Of a stretch of DNA of 42,709 nucleotides, positions 25,822 through 34,990 are shown piece by piece. The first letter of the stretch is position 1. Each line of letters opens with the position of its first letter. A model generated the notes under the pieces. The model did not search any database and was not told the DNA's origin. It worked only from the letters and a program-made list of their open reading frames with translations. The position numbers and the translations under genes were made by a program. Source of the stretch: Gluconobacter cerinus (GTDB taxonomy: Bacteria; Pseudomonadota; Alphaproteobacteria; Acetobacterales; Acetobacteraceae); contig NZ_BEWM01000010.1 of the NCBI RefSeq assembly GCF_002723935.1, positions 1-42,709 of the forward strand. The letters run 5' to 3'.

Positions 25822-26762
25822 CTGACGTCTCCTGCATTTGGTTGCGCGAATTCCCATGCAAAACCTTCTGGACGACGCCTCACATATCCGGCACCCGTTT
25901 CCGCGAAATGACTGGTAAAGCAGAGACTCCCGCTTTCCGCCGCTTCTTTAAGAAGCCACCGCCGCGAATGCTCGGCAGGCTGAACGAATTCGCAGTAAAC
26001 GGACCGCAGATCCGGACGATAAACCTGTAGAGGATGGTGCATGACATCTCCGGTAAACCACGCCTCTTCACCATCTGACTGCAGCCGGATCGAGGCATGA
26101 TCGATGCTGTGCCCAGGGGTCGGATGAAAAGAGAAACCTGCAAGAAGATCTTGACCGTCGATGATAATCGCCTCTCCCAGCCCGGCTTCGATAACGGGGA
26201 GCATGCTGTCTGTATAGACACGTGGGAGTGGGCGATGGTCCGGGCGCCCCAAGATCTCTGGAGGCAGATCTGGAGCAGGGTCAATACCGTCATTGCTGGC
26301 GCCGTATCGGGCCTCAATCACTGAGAAAACATGACGGGCTTTCGGAAAGGTCGGTACCCATTTTCCGTTGTGCAAACGCGTATTCCATCCAACATGATCG
26401 GCATGAATATGCGTATGCAGAACGGTATCAACCTGCTCCGGTTGTACACCTGCGGCTGCAAGATGTTCGAGAAACGACGTATGCAGATGATCCAGTGCCG
26501 GTGCGGCAGGTAACGGCTTGTCGTTGCCTGTGGCGGTATCAACCAAGATATTAAGACCAGCAACCTGAGCAAGCCACGCATAAGTTCCCTGCGCGAGCCC
26601 ACCGGTCACGGGGTTAAATGATCCTGGCGTCAAATACGGACCGAATATTGCAAGTGCCTCGGCGTCGATATCCGGATACAGTTTGTGAGGCCGCGCGTTA
26701 TCCCAATGAAGTTCGGGAATACGCGTGACACGGGCGTCACCCACTTGAAAAGCTTCTGCCAT
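25818..26762 (-). CDS. MBL-fold metallo-hydrolase (lactonase-like)
   Basis: The 314-residue protein has the full di-metal site: HTHIHADHVGW (HxHxDH), PTPGHSIDH (His), WFTGDVMHHP (bridging Asp) and FTSHFAETGAG (His). The exported-looking N-terminus is absent. The pattern and the length resemble AidC/AiiA-like quorum-quenching or other lactonases of the MBL fold. It heads an operon with an alpha/beta hydrolase and is divergent from a LysR gene, 77 bp apart. Confidence 0.92.
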   Translation of the reverse strand: MAEAFQVGDARVTRIPELHWDNARPHKLYPDIDAEALAIFGPYLTPGSFNPVTGGLAQGTYAWLAQVAGLNILVDTATGNDKPLPAAPALDHLHTSFLEHLAAAGVQPEQVDTVLHTHIHADHVGWNTRLHNGKWVPTFPKARHVFSVIEARYGASNDGIDPAPDLPPEILGRPDHRPLPRVYTDSMLPVIEAGLGEAIIIDGQDLLAGFSFHPTPGHSIDHASIRLQSDGEEAWFTGDVMHHPLQVYRPDLRSVYCEFVQPAEHSRRWLLKEAAESGSLCFTSHFAETGAGYVRRRPEGFAWEFAQPNAGDVR

Positions 26763-26823
26763 GATTGACTCAATGCGATTGTTTTACCTCGCATCAGACG
26801 TTAGGGTGCGCGCAAACATCATA

Positions 26824-26835
26824 CAAATCGATTTG
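26824..26835. promoter_or_regulatory. Palindrome in the MBL/LysR divergent promoter
   Basis: CAAATCGATTTG is a perfect 12-bp palindrome 4 bp before the LysR start codon. It is a plausible autoregulatory LysR site. Confidence 0.45.
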
Positions 26836-26839
26836 ATAT

Positions 26840-27778
26840 ATGAAGCCCATTGATCATTTCAATCTTCGCTCTTTCGATCTCAATCTTCTGATTGCTTTCG
26901 ACGCCCTCGTTTCAGAACGCAGCGTCACAAAGGCGGCACGACGCCTTCGCATTCAACAACCCGCAATGAGCCATGCACTCGCCACCCTCCGAATGTTACT
27001 GGGCGATGATGTGCTCGTCAGAACCGGTGCTGTCATGCAGCCAACCGCCAAAGCGTCAACCATGGCGTCACATGTCGCGGAGTTGTTAAGGCAGGCTCAG
27101 CACATCCTGATGTCTGAGGAACAGTTTGATCCTGCGACGGAACAGCGCATCTTTCGTTTCGGCTTTTCGTCCGAACTTGAAGTCTTTCTGATGCCTAAAC
27201 TGACGGCCTATTTGCAACGGCATGCACCTGGAATACGACTGCTGTCACGTGGATCTCCTCGGAGTGAAGTCTATACATTACTGGATACGGGGGCGCTGGA
27301 TATCGCAGTTGGGTGTTTTGATTTCGGTTTGGAACGCCATTGTGGAGTATCGTTGTACGAGCAGTCTCTCGTCTGCTGCTTCAACCCGGAGCTGATCGAT
27401 CTGGATGCTCCAATCACGGTTGAGCGTTATCTTGCATTGCCCCATGTTCTCATGACGCTGAAAGATGACATCCAGGGATGCCTGTCAGACGCACTGATGC
27501 AGATTGGTCAGGAACTCAACGTGGTTCTCGCTGCATCAGATTTTCTGACGGCACTTGCTGCCGCAGCGGCCGCACCCGTTCTGGCTACGCTTCCCAGCCG
27601 GATCGCTCAGCAGCATGCCGCGCATTTCGGTTTGGCAATCCATCCCGTTCCACTGGACCTGCGTATCCCGGCAGTATCGATGATCTGGTCAGCCCGGAGT
27701 GATCGTGATCCTGCCGCAATGTGGCTGCGCGATGCTGTCGCATCAGTATTGGATAGTCATGTAAGATCAGATTTTTAA
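26840..27778 (+). CDS. LysR-type regulator
   Basis: 312 residues. The helix-turn-helix is clear (DLNLLIAFDALVSERSVTKAARRLRIQQPAMSHALATLRMLLGDDVLVR), of the NodD/PnbR-type subgroup that starts with RSFDLNLL. A LysR substrate-binding domain follows. It is divergent from the lactonase-like operon and probably activates it. Unusually, the second domain contains a run of alanines (ALAAAAAAPVLATLPSR). Confidence 0.94.
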   Translation: MKPIDHFNLRSFDLNLLIAFDALVSERSVTKAARRLRIQQPAMSHALATLRMLLGDDVLVRTGAVMQPTAKASTMASHVAELLRQAQHILMSEEQFDPATEQRIFRFGFSSELEVFLMPKLTAYLQRHAPGIRLLSRGSPRSEVYTLLDTGALDIAVGCFDFGLERHCGVSLYEQSLVCCFNPELIDLDAPITVERYLALPHVLMTLKDDIQGCLSDALMQIGQELNVVLAASDFLTALAAAAAAPVLATLPSRIAQQHAAHFGLAIHPVPLDLRIPAVSMIWSARSDRDPAAMWLRDAVASVLDSHVRSDF

Positions 27779-27925
27779 TAGATGCTCAAAATAGCTAAGA
27801 CAGATAAATCTCTCCAGAAAGAGATAGGCTGTCATAGCTTCCCCAAAGCACGAGGAGTCATGACGACTTACATCAGCAGAAATTCTGATTATAGAGAAAA
27901 ATGAGCAGCCATCTTTGTATGAACG

Positions 27926-28216
27926 TCAAATTTTTACCAATTTGATTGCGCGCTCAGGACATGCTTTCACACACAAACCACAAGCACGGCATTGATCAGC
28001 ATACGGGGTATAGGCGACCATCCCTCCGTGGACATAGCTCTTGAATTTGCCCACAAATGAAAGATCGCGATAATCGGACGGATCGATCTTGCGCACTTCA
28101 AACACATCGTAAGGACACACGGCGACGCAGGCGTCTTTTCCCTCACAGCGATTTAAGTCTACGACCGGCATGACCCGTCCTGTTTGGCCGTCTTTCAGAC
28201 ATTTAGGTGTGGTCAT
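27926..28216 (-). CDS. Two-[4Fe-4S] ferredoxin-type protein
   Basis: The 96 residues contain two cluster motifs: CEGKDACVAVCPYDVF and CRACGLCVKACPERAIKL, with 30 residues in between, longer than in a minimal clostridial ferredoxin. It likely passes electrons to or from a cytoplasmic oxidoreductase; the NmrA-type gene 20 bp upstream is the closest candidate partner. Confidence 0.93.
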   Translation of the reverse strand: MTTPKCLKDGQTGRVMPVVDLNRCEGKDACVAVCPYDVFEVRKIDPSDYRDLSFVGKFKSYVHGGMVAYTPYADQCRACGLCVKACPERAIKLVKI

Positions 28217-28236
28217 CGCTTTACTCCCTGACCCGC

Positions 28237-29145
28237 TTATTTCGCGCCCTGCTGTAAATGCCCACTTTGCCGCAGCTTCTGCGCGAACATCTCAAGCGTC
28301 GTTGTGGGCTTGCCCAGTTCCTGCCAGGTTTTTTCGGCATAGAACGGATCTTCGTGATCCCCGAAATACGCAAACAAATGCGCGACGAACTTCATTTTCG
28401 GATTAAAAAGACCGATCATCCGCATGATCCAAAGTGGAGCCACGCGAATTTTAAGTGTCGGATCGTAATTTCGGACAAACCGCTCCAGCGCCTGTCTGAC
28501 GGAGATCGCTTCCGGCCCCTGTACGGGGCAATGTACAGGCATTGCCTCAGGATTCTGAAACGCCTCAATCACCCAGCGCGCATAATCGGCGGAGCTGACC
28601 CACCAGATTTTGATGTGGGTATTCCCGATCCACTGGAGCGCTCGACCGCTGATCATATTCGGCAGCAGGTCCATGAAATGGGTCGGTGCGAAAAACGTAT
28701 GACGAATACCGGAATCCGCGATAATTTTGTGCCCTTCCATCCGAATAATATTGGGCACGATGTTATGGCTGATAGTGTTGAGCGCGGGAGGATAGGCGCC
28801 CAGAGCACCGATTTTAGCAAGATACCTAATATTCAATCCTTTGATAGCGCTCATCAAGTTTCGCACACCCTCCCTCTCTTCGTAGAAAGGAAGCGTCAAA
28901 TCCGCCGTCTCGGTCGCAAGGTTGAGATAGAGCGCATCCACCCCGTCGAGCGCCTTGCGCAGCCCCGTAACTTCCCGCAGATCCGCCTGGGCGATTTCGA
29001 CATTAGGCGGCAGCATCCTCCGGGCCTTGTCCGGCGAACGAACGATTGCCCTCACCTGAAAATGTTTTGCCAGTTCCGCTGCAACTGGCGCGCCAAGCCG
29101 CCCCGTTGCGCCGATGACGCCTATAGTCCTGATCGGTTCCATCAT
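28237..29145 (-). CDS. NmrA/NAD(P)H-binding (atypical SDR) protein
   Basis: The 302-residue protein starts with the Rossmann motif TIGVIGATGRLGAPVAAEL (GxxGxxG) and continues with VRSPDKARRML, VDALYLNLA and a FFAPTHFMDLL block, as in NmrA-like proteins and quinone/flavin-type reductases of the atypical SDR class. The ATG at 29145 overlaps the TetR stop (ATGA), so the two genes are translationally coupled. It probably senses the NADP redox state or reduces a quinone-like compound. Confidence 0.88.
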   Translation of the reverse strand: MMEPIRTIGVIGATGRLGAPVAAELAKHFQVRAIVRSPDKARRMLPPNVEIAQADLREVTGLRKALDGVDALYLNLATETADLTLPFYEEREGVRNLMSAIKGLNIRYLAKIGALGAYPPALNTISHNIVPNIIRMEGHKIIADSGIRHTFFAPTHFMDLLPNMISGRALQWIGNTHIKIWWVSSADYARWVIEAFQNPEAMPVHCPVQGPEAISVRQALERFVRNYDPTLKIRVAPLWIMRMIGLFNPKMKFVAHLFAYFGDHEDPFYAEKTWQELGKPTTTLEMFAQKLRQSGHLQQGAK

Positions 29146-29852
29146 ATTTTCTGATCCATTGATATAATGATCATCTTGAGTTTTTTCGGGTCGTAATGCC
29201 GGTCTATGACGGCGTTCTGGAGCCCGAGCCCGCGCAATAGAAACCGGATAGTGTTCTCGACCAGCTTGTCTCGTGTGATGCCGTATTCAACGACCGTGAT
29301 GTCGGGCAGGCTGATGAGATGCAAAGTATTCGCCAGATGATGGACGAACCATATCTCTGCATGACCGATATGAATGCCAGATTCGACGTCTCCGGCGTCT
29401 TGAGCCGCCCTGAATGATTGCGAAAAAACGCTGACCCATGGCTTTACATGCTGGTCGAGGAACGCCTTTGCGAACTGGCCATCGCCAAGCAGGCTGGCCG
29501 TCACAAGGCGTTTGGTGTCTTCGTGAGACTGCGCATCGCCAATCCCGGGAAACACCGCGTGTACGAGTATGGCAACACCCATGACCAATGTTTCAGTCGA
29601 AGGCGTCGCCTCGGCGAGAATACGGCTGCCAACTGCATTCGCTTCAACGCAGTGAGTTTCAAGCGCCGCATAAAGCACGTCCTTGCTGGTAAAGTGCCGA
29701 TAAAGCAAAGCTTCGGAAACACCAGCGGCTCTGGCGATTTCCTTGGTCGTCGCACCGTCCCGACCGAGCCGGGCGAAAATGGGAGCTGCAGCGGACAAGA
29801 TGGCCTGCTTGCGATCAGTTGCGGACAGTCTGGAACGGCGTGAGGTCGACAT
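29142..29852 (-). CDS. TetR/AcrR-family regulator
   Basis: 236 residues. The N-terminal HTH reads RKQAILSAAAPIFARLGRDGATTKEIARAAGVSEALLYRHFTSKDVLYAAL, a textbook TetR motif. The C-terminal ligand domain is unassigned. AAGGAG lies 7 nt before the ATG. It is the first gene of an operon with the NmrA-like and ferredoxin genes. A TGAGCGTTTACTT-type imperfect repeat just upstream (about 29876-29893) may be its own operator. Confidence 0.93.
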   Translation of the reverse strand: MSTSRRSRLSATDRKQAILSAAAPIFARLGRDGATTKEIARAAGVSEALLYRHFTSKDVLYAALETHCVEANAVGSRILAEATPSTETLVMGVAILVHAVFPGIGDAQSHEDTKRLVTASLLGDGQFAKAFLDQHVKPWVSVFSQSFRAAQDAGDVESGIHIGHAEIWFVHHLANTLHLISLPDITVVEYGITRDKLVENTIRFLLRGLGLQNAVIDRHYDPKKLKMIIISMDQKI

Positions 29853-30425
29853 GGGTTCTCCTTACGAAGGTAAGGTAAGTAAACGCTCACTTAAATTCAA
29901 GCACTTATTTCATTTTGCCGTATAAGAGCAGGCTCGGGCGGACATTGACGGCTTGAGAGCCTGTTTGGAAAATCGGTCTGATGTGATTCAAGCCTTTGAT
30001 GTGGACGTCAAAACAGAAGAGCCGAGTGGCCAGCATCAGTTAGAAAAAGAAACACTATCTGTTTGAAATGCCAGGACTTGATCGTATTCTGGCAACAGAA
30101 GCCTCTGCCATAGCCGGACTTGCACCAATGGCTCATGACAATGGCGTGATGCATAGGAAACGTATCATTTCAAGGGGAGGAAGATTTCTCCGTCAGCCCC
30201 TGTTTCAGGCAGGATTGGCAACTGCGTGCCATAAACCCTTCTGAAAGATGTTTCCAAACCCATGAAACAATCGGGTAAACCACACAAACTGGTGATCGTC
30301 GCTATCGTACGGCGTCTCATTGCAATCACCAATACAGTCCTCAAAACAAGGCTGCCATGACGTATTAGATCCGCCGCTCCAACATAGTTTCTAACATCTG
30401 AAATTTCCTCGCGAGATTATGAAAA
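29853..30425. other. Intergenic region carrying an IS110-type remnant
   Basis: This stretch of about 570 bp contains the 3' remains of an IS110-family transposase (30070-30360). The part before it (29930-30065) has a short open frame but matches nothing I recognise. Confidence 0.6.
30070..30360 (+). pseudogene. IS110-family transposase, C-terminal remnant
   Basis: Frames across this stretch read LDRILATEASAIAGLAPMA, RGGRFLRQPLFQAGLATA and, after a frameshift and a stop, KPHKLVIVAIVRRLIAITN. These match in order the Transposase_20 end of IS110-type proteins (LDRKQIAALAGLAP..., GGR.xLRxALY..., GKPxKxAxxAIMRKLI). The N-terminal DEDD part is missing. It is a dead fragment. Confidence 0.75.
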
Positions 30426-31274
30426 ATGACCAGATCGGTTCCGTTTATCTCCCGCATTCTGATCTTTCCGATTAAATCATTGGATCCGGTGGAAGTCACA
30501 AATGCGCGGGTTCTTACTAGCGGGGCCTTGGCAGACGACCGGTGCTGGGCTCTATTTGACGCACAGGGGCGTGTGGTTAACGGCAAGAACCACGCAGAGA
30601 TTCATCGCATCCGCGCTGGTTTCGATCTTGATAAACGGACCGTAAGCCTACGAGATGACTCTGGTCGAGGTCTGCCTACTGTTCTGTTCAATCTTGATGG
30701 CACTGCAAGACCAATAGAGGCATGGCTAAGTCGGTTTTTCGGTTTTCCAGTCCACCTTCGGGCGGATACCACTACGGGACATCCTGATGATACGGATTCG
30801 CCTGGTCCGACTATCATCAGCGTTGCGACGCTAGAGGCGATTGGAATATGGTTCGGGTTGCCAGTCGAGCAAGTTCGGGCCCGCTTTCGGACCAATATCG
30901 AGATCGGGGGCGTCCCGGCTTTTTGGGAAGATGCACTGTTCGGAGCACTTGGAGACGAAGTCGAGTTTCACCTTGGTGGCACAGAGTGGTTGGGAATAAA
31001 CCCCTGTCAGCGTTGTGTCGTGCCGTCTCGCGATCCGCTAACTGGTCAGAGAGACAATGCTTTTGCCCGCCGCTTCGCAGAGTACAGGCGCCGGACGCAG
31101 CCGGCATGGTCTAATCCCGCGCGCTTTAATCATTTTTTTCGTGTAGCGATCAATACTCGGTCAGCACGCACCGGCGTTAACACAAGGATCGCACTGAACG
31201 ATATCGTTACAACGTATAACAATGCAGCGGCATGCACGGCGTTGGAAGAAAACAAACGCCCCGCAGGATTCTGA
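30426..31274 (+). CDS. MOSC-domain protein
   Basis: 282 residues with the N-terminal MOSC beta barrel (ISRILIFPIKSLDPVEVTNARVLTSGALADDRCWALFD) and a C-terminal MOSC domain whose signature NPCQRCVVPSRDPLTG contains the conserved Cys that coordinates molybdenum in mARC/YcbX-type enzymes. Relatives reduce N-hydroxylated compounds with electrons from a ferredoxin domain or partner reductase. In YcbX that ferredoxin is fused; here it is not, and the reductase encoded just downstream is broken, so the electron source is open. Confidence 0.9.
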   Translation: MTRSVPFISRILIFPIKSLDPVEVTNARVLTSGALADDRCWALFDAQGRVVNGKNHAEIHRIRAGFDLDKRTVSLRDDSGRGLPTVLFNLDGTARPIEAWLSRFFGFPVHLRADTTTGHPDDTDSPGPTIISVATLEAIGIWFGLPVEQVRARFRTNIEIGGVPAFWEDALFGALGDEVEFHLGGTEWLGINPCQRCVVPSRDPLTGQRDNAFARRFAEYRRRTQPAWSNPARFNHFFRVAINTRSARTGVNTRIALNDIVTTYNNAAACTALEENKRPAGF

Positions 31275-31283
31275 GCGGGCACC

Positions 31284-31789
31284 ATGTATATCATTCACGT
31301 GCGAGCCGAAACGCCAGATATCCGTTCGTTCAGACGACGCCCGCTGGTAGGTGAACGGCTTCCCTTCCGTTTTATCGCCGATCATCATATGCGTATTTGC
31401 GGCCCAGTTGCTATGGTCGCCGCGGCGCTTGTATTGTGTGATGAACTCGGGACTTCACCTGAACGGATCGCCTGTGAATCGTTCGGCGGCGTTCTGTCGC
31501 ACGGAGATAGCCTGCCGGACACCAAGGAATATCCGATCAGCTTCTCGCTATCGGGCATAACCTACACTGCAAAGGGAACGCAGAGCGTGCTCGGCATCGT
31601 CATTCAAAAGGGTGTCAGATTGGATACGGGTTGCGTGGCAGAGACTTAGGTGGACGCTGCAAAGTCAAGCTCATAAAAGGCACCATCACAACCGGTTGCG
31701 AAGTCGGTCTATCGGCGGCAGACAAGAAGGCGGGCTACATCCTGGCGTGTCAGGCAAAACCTCGTGGGCCACTGCTCATTGTACGATAG
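31284..31789 (+). pseudogene. Ferredoxin-reductase-type gene, internally deleted and frameshifted
   Basis: The frame starts like the N-terminus of a phthalate-dioxygenase-reductase-type protein (IIHVRAETPDIRSF). It jumps within ten residues or so to the end of the NAD domain (MRICGPVAMVAAALVLCDELG, ERIACESFGG), with the FAD and most NAD sequence missing. The [2Fe-2S] part then breaks: VRLDTGC in one frame is followed in the next by GRCKVKLIKGTITTGCEV and AGYILACQAKPRG. The middle cluster cysteine is not recoverable. It begins 9 bp after the MOSC stop, as a once-cotranscribed partner would. Confidence 0.82.
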
Positions 31790-31866
31790 TGTCCACTTAG
31801 CAGGTGATCGCCAGATATGCGGTTCCAACTGGATTTCATGGCACCCGTGGTGTTCACCGAATCGAC

Positions 31867-31900
31867 AAACCGGAGGGCTCTACAAACCCGCCGGTTTTTC
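31867..31900 (+). terminator. Hairpin with T tail, possible terminator
   Basis: AAACCGG (31867-31873) pairs with CCGGTTT (31891-31897) and an inner GGG/CCC step, followed by two more T. It lies between the decayed reductase gene and the convergent carbonic anhydrase gene. Confidence 0.45.
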
Positions 31901-31969
31901 CAGGAGAAAAGGTCCCCCTTCAGCCAAAATTGGTTCGTACCTCTTTAATTGCGTCCCTTGACGGGAGTT

Positions 31970-32536
31970 TTAAAGTTGATTGGCGATACGTCGATAGGAG
32001 TGTGCCAGACTGACATTCATCTCCGCGACGCTCTCAGAAAATGCCGTCGCATCCTGAGTGACCTGCGGAATCGTCAATAGATCTGTATTCGAATGAATCG
32101 TTGTCGTGGACGGAATATAAAACTGCTCCGGCAAGACGCAATCTTCGACAACGGAATTATGCCTCACCACACAACCACGCTCGACCGTGCAGTTGAAGAT
32201 CACGGAATTGAAGCCAATGAATACCTCGTCTCCAACAGCGCAAGGACCGTGAATGATCGAGCGATGTGCAATGGACGTGCGCGACCCGATCGTCACGGCC
32301 GCACCATCTTTTGAGTGGATGACAACACCATCCTGAATGTTTGATCCGCTCCCGATCAGGATGGGTTCGACATGGCCATTTTCATCGGCTTCATCGGCAC
32401 GAATAACGGCATAAGGACCGATGAACACATTGTCCTCGACAATCACATGACCGCACAGGATCGCAGTCGGATCGACAAAGGCGCTTTCAGAAACCACAGG
32501 AAAATCACCACGTGGATTAGGTCTCAGCATAGCCAC
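31970..32536 (-). CDS. Gamma-type carbonic anhydrase
   Basis: The 188 residues form a left-handed beta helix with hexapeptide repeats (VDPTAILCGHVIVEDNVFIGPYAVIRAD). The three metal His are present: His74 (VVIHSKDG), His91 and His96 (SIAHRSIIHG). Gamma enzymes hydrate CO2 and can use iron or cobalt instead of zinc. A GTG start at 32536 has AAGGAG 8 nt upstream. It is the last gene of the leftward operon beginning with folE, separated from the dehydrogenase gene by 11 bp. In other bacteria a gamma-CA of this type is a Zur-regulated replacement for zinc enzymes. Confidence 0.92.
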   Translation of the reverse strand: MAMLRPNPRGDFPVVSESAFVDPTAILCGHVIVEDNVFIGPYAVIRADEADENGHVEPILIGSGSNIQDGVVIHSKDGAAVTIGSRTSIAHRSIIHGPCAVGDEVFIGFNSVIFNCTVERGCVVRHNSVVEDCVLPEQFYIPSTTTIHSNTDLLTIPQVTQDATAFSESVAEMNVSLAHSYRRIANQL

Positions 32537-32547
32537 GTTTCATCTCC

Positions 32548-33711
32548 TTAAAGATCATTCAGAATGACGCCAGGCAGGTTATTCGACAGGGTTTCGCCCG
32601 GCTGATAGTGCATGACAGAGCGAATGGCCTCTCCCCGATGCAGAAGGTCAAATGCCGTATTGATCCGATCATGAGTCATGTTGTGGGTGATGTAAGGGTC
32701 AACGCTAAACTTCCCCGCCAGCCATTCATCGACCATACCGGGTAACTGCGAACGCCCTTTTACCCCCCCAAAGGCCGTGCCCCGCCAGACCCGTCCCGTG
32801 ATCAGCTGGAAAGGCCGCGTCGAGATCTCCTCGCCAGCCCCAGCGACACCGATGACTGTGCATTCACCCCAGCCTTTATGGCAACACTCAAGCGCCGCTC
32901 GCATGACATCGACCCGACCGATCGCCTCAAAGGAATAATCCACGCCGCCACCCGTCATCTCCACGATAACTTTCTGGATTGGATCGGTATGATCGGTCGG
33001 ATTGACGAGATCGGTCGCCCCCAGATTTCGGGCCAGCAGGAACTTCGCCGGATTGGTGTCGATGCCGATGACCCTTGCAGCACCGGCCATGACAGCCCCC
33101 TGAATGACGGCCATGCCGATCGCACCGAGACCAAAGACGGCAACAGTCGATCCCGCTTCCACTTTCGCAGCGTTCCGCACGGCTCCCATACCTGTCGGGA
33201 CGGCGCAGCCCATGACGCTGGCTTTCGCAAGCGGCGCCTCTTTGGTGATCTTCGCCACGGCAATTTCGGGCAGCACGGTATATTCGCTGAACGTGCTGGT
33301 GCCCATGTAATGAAAGATCTGGCGGCCCTTGTATGAAAAACGGCTGGTGCCGTCTGGCATCAGACCGAGCGCCTGTGTCTCGCGGATAGTCGAGCAGAGA
33401 TTGGTTTTGCCCGAACGGATCATTGGGCAGTTCGGGTCTTCGGGAATATAGAGCGGAATGACATGATCACCCGGAGCGACAGAGGTAACACCTTTACCCA
33501 CATCCTCGACGATCCCCACCCCCTCGTGACCGAGAATACATGGAAAACGTCCTTCCGGATCATGTCCCGACAGGGTAAACATATCCGTATGACACAGGCT
33601 CGTGGTCACGATACGAACCAGAACCTCGCCGTCTTTCGGGCCTTCGAGATCAACCAGATCGATCTCAAGCGGCATGTTAGGTTCCCACGCAATTGCAGCT
33701 CGGGTTTTCAT
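32548..33711 (-). CDS. Class III alcohol dehydrogenase-like, structural zinc site incomplete
   Basis: From ATG 33711 (GAGGAA upstream) the protein has 387 residues, close to FrmA/AdhC, S-(hydroxymethyl)glutathione dehydrogenase. Catalytic-zinc ligands Cys40, His62 and Cys169 are kept, as are the NAD-binding GLGAIG and the FrmA-type blocks GTSRFS and [12 protein letters not shown]. The structural-zinc loop is changed: family members read PECxxCxxCxSGKTNLC, but here it is [17 protein letters not shown], so Asp92 and Ile98 replace two of four cysteines and only Cys95 and Cys106 remain. The protein probably folds without the second zinc, which suits its place in a zinc-limitation operon. Confidence 0.93.
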   Translation of the reverse strand: MKTRAAIAWEPNMPLEIDLVDLEGPKDGEVLVRIVTTSLCHTDMFTLSGHDPEGRFPCILGHEGVGIVEDVGKGVTSVAPGDHVIPLYIPEDPNCPMIRSGKTNLCSTIRETQALGLMPDGTSRFSYKGRQIFHYMGTSTFSEYTVLPEIAVAKITKEAPLAKASVMGCAVPTGMGAVRNAAKVEAGSTVAVFGLGAIGMAVIQGAVMAGAARVIGIDTNPAKFLLARNLGATDLVNPTDHTDPIQKVIVEMTGGGVDYSFEAIGRVDVMRAALECCHKGWGECTVIGVAGAGEEISTRPFQLITGRVWRGTAFGGVKGRSQLPGMVDEWLAGKFSVDPYITHNMTHDRINTAFDLLHRGEAIRSVMHYQPGETLSNNLPGVILNDL

Positions 33712-33747
33712 GAAAATATTCCTCAATAATAGCGTGTGGTAATTCGT

Positions 33748-34977
33748 TCAGGCCGACTCAAGGCTTTCCGACTGGCGACGCCAAAGCGGAAAGGGATCAG
33801 GGAGGCGTGCATAGCGTGACGGCTCAAAAGGAGTGTCTCCGAGATCTGGAACAAGACAGGCATCAAGTTCCTGCCGAAGTCCGGATTCATCCATATCTCC
33901 ATTGCCGATGAAGACGATTTCCTGACGACGGTCGCCGAAGACCGGATCCCAGTTTCCCAATACGAAGTCCCGCCACTGATCAGTATCCGGCCACTGATTT
34001 TTCGGGATCGCCGCCCACCACAGCCCCATCGCCTCGCTTCGCACCAGAGCTCCAGCCTGACTCATTTCACCTACCCAGTCCGGGCGCGTAGCTAACCAGA
34101 AATGGCCCTTGGCGCGTACGACGCCAGGCCAGCTCCGATCAAGGAAAGCCTGGAATTCCGCTGGTTGGAACGGACGGCGCGCACGATAGACAAAATTACG
34201 GATGCCATATTCGTCTGTTTCAGGAACATGGCTGGAAAAGCCGTAAAGTTCCTTGAACCACAACGGATGCTGATGTGCCTTGTCGTAATCGAAACGGCCT
34301 GTATTCAGGATCCGCTCAACAGGAACAGACCCCATGTCGGTCTCGATGATGTCAGCGTCCGAATTCAACGCACGAATGATCTGCCTCGCCGCATCAACCT
34401 GATCCGATGTAGCGGTGGAGACTTTGTTGATCACCACGACATCCGCAAACTCGATCTGCTGGACGAGCAGATCGACCAGGGCACGCTCGTCGTCCTCCCC
34501 GGCCGTTTCACCCCGATCCTTCAGGAAATCGCTGGAAGAATAATCGCGCAGGAGATTGACCGCATCAACGACCGTCACCATCGTATCCAGCCGTGCGATA
34601 TCGCTCAGGCTGACGCCATTCTCGTCACGAAACTCAAACGTTGCGGCTACGGGCAGCGGCTCCGCAATGCCGGTGGATTCAATGAGCAGATAATCGAATT
34701 TCCGCTCCTCTGCGAGCCTCCGCACTTCCTGCAGCAAATCGTCGCGGAGCGTGCAGCAAATGCAGCCATTGGTCATTTCAACCAGCTTTTCATCGGTACG
34801 CGACAGATTGCTGCCGCCCTCGCGCACCAGAGCGGCGTCAATATTGACCTCGCTCATATCATTCACGATGACCGCGACCTTATAGCCCTGGCGGTTATTC
34901 AGTACGTGATTGAGCAAAGTCGTCTTTCCCGCGCCAAGAAAGCCGGACAGCACGGTAACGGGAAGTTGGTCATCCAT
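33748..34977 (-). CDS. COG0523 (CobW/ZigA-type) GTP-dependent metallochaperone
   Basis: From ATG 34977 (GAGGAAA upstream) the protein has 409 residues. It has the Walker [10 protein letters not shown] (residues 12-20), the CxCC metal motif at Cys72-Cys75 ([14 protein letters not shown]), [10 protein letters not shown] (switch/Walker B region) and the NKxD-like VINKVS. The CobW C-terminal domain follows. Relatives under Zur control (ZigA, ZagA, YciC, ZNG1) deliver zinc to client enzymes when zinc is scarce. Neighbours folE and hisI encode zinc enzymes and are possible clients. Confidence 0.95.
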   Translation of the reverse strand: MDDQLPVTVLSGFLGAGKTTLLNHVLNNRQGYKVAVIVNDMSEVNIDAALVREGGSNLSRTDEKLVEMTNGCICCTLRDDLLQEVRRLAEERKFDYLLIESTGIAEPLPVAATFEFRDENGVSLSDIARLDTMVTVVDAVNLLRDYSSSDFLKDRGETAGEDDERALVDLLVQQIEFADVVVINKVSTATSDQVDAARQIIRALNSDADIIETDMGSVPVERILNTGRFDYDKAHQHPLWFKELYGFSSHVPETDEYGIRNFVYRARRPFQPAEFQAFLDRSWPGVVRAKGHFWLATRPDWVGEMSQAGALVRSEAMGLWWAAIPKNQWPDTDQWRDFVLGNWDPVFGDRRQEIVFIGNGDMDESGLRQELDACLVPDLGDTPFEPSRYARLPDPFPLWRRQSESLESA

Positions 34978-34990
34978 AGCGATTTTTCCT

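Noticed and set aside
28258-29154. 298-codon plus-strand frame opposite the NmrA-like gene
   Set aside because: Antisense to a gene with a clear Rossmann motif and operon context; the translated sequence looks random.
31804-32013. 69-codon plus-strand frame between the decayed reductase and the carbonic anhydrase
   Set aside because: It overlaps the 3' end of the convergent gene, crosses the hairpin and shows no known motif.
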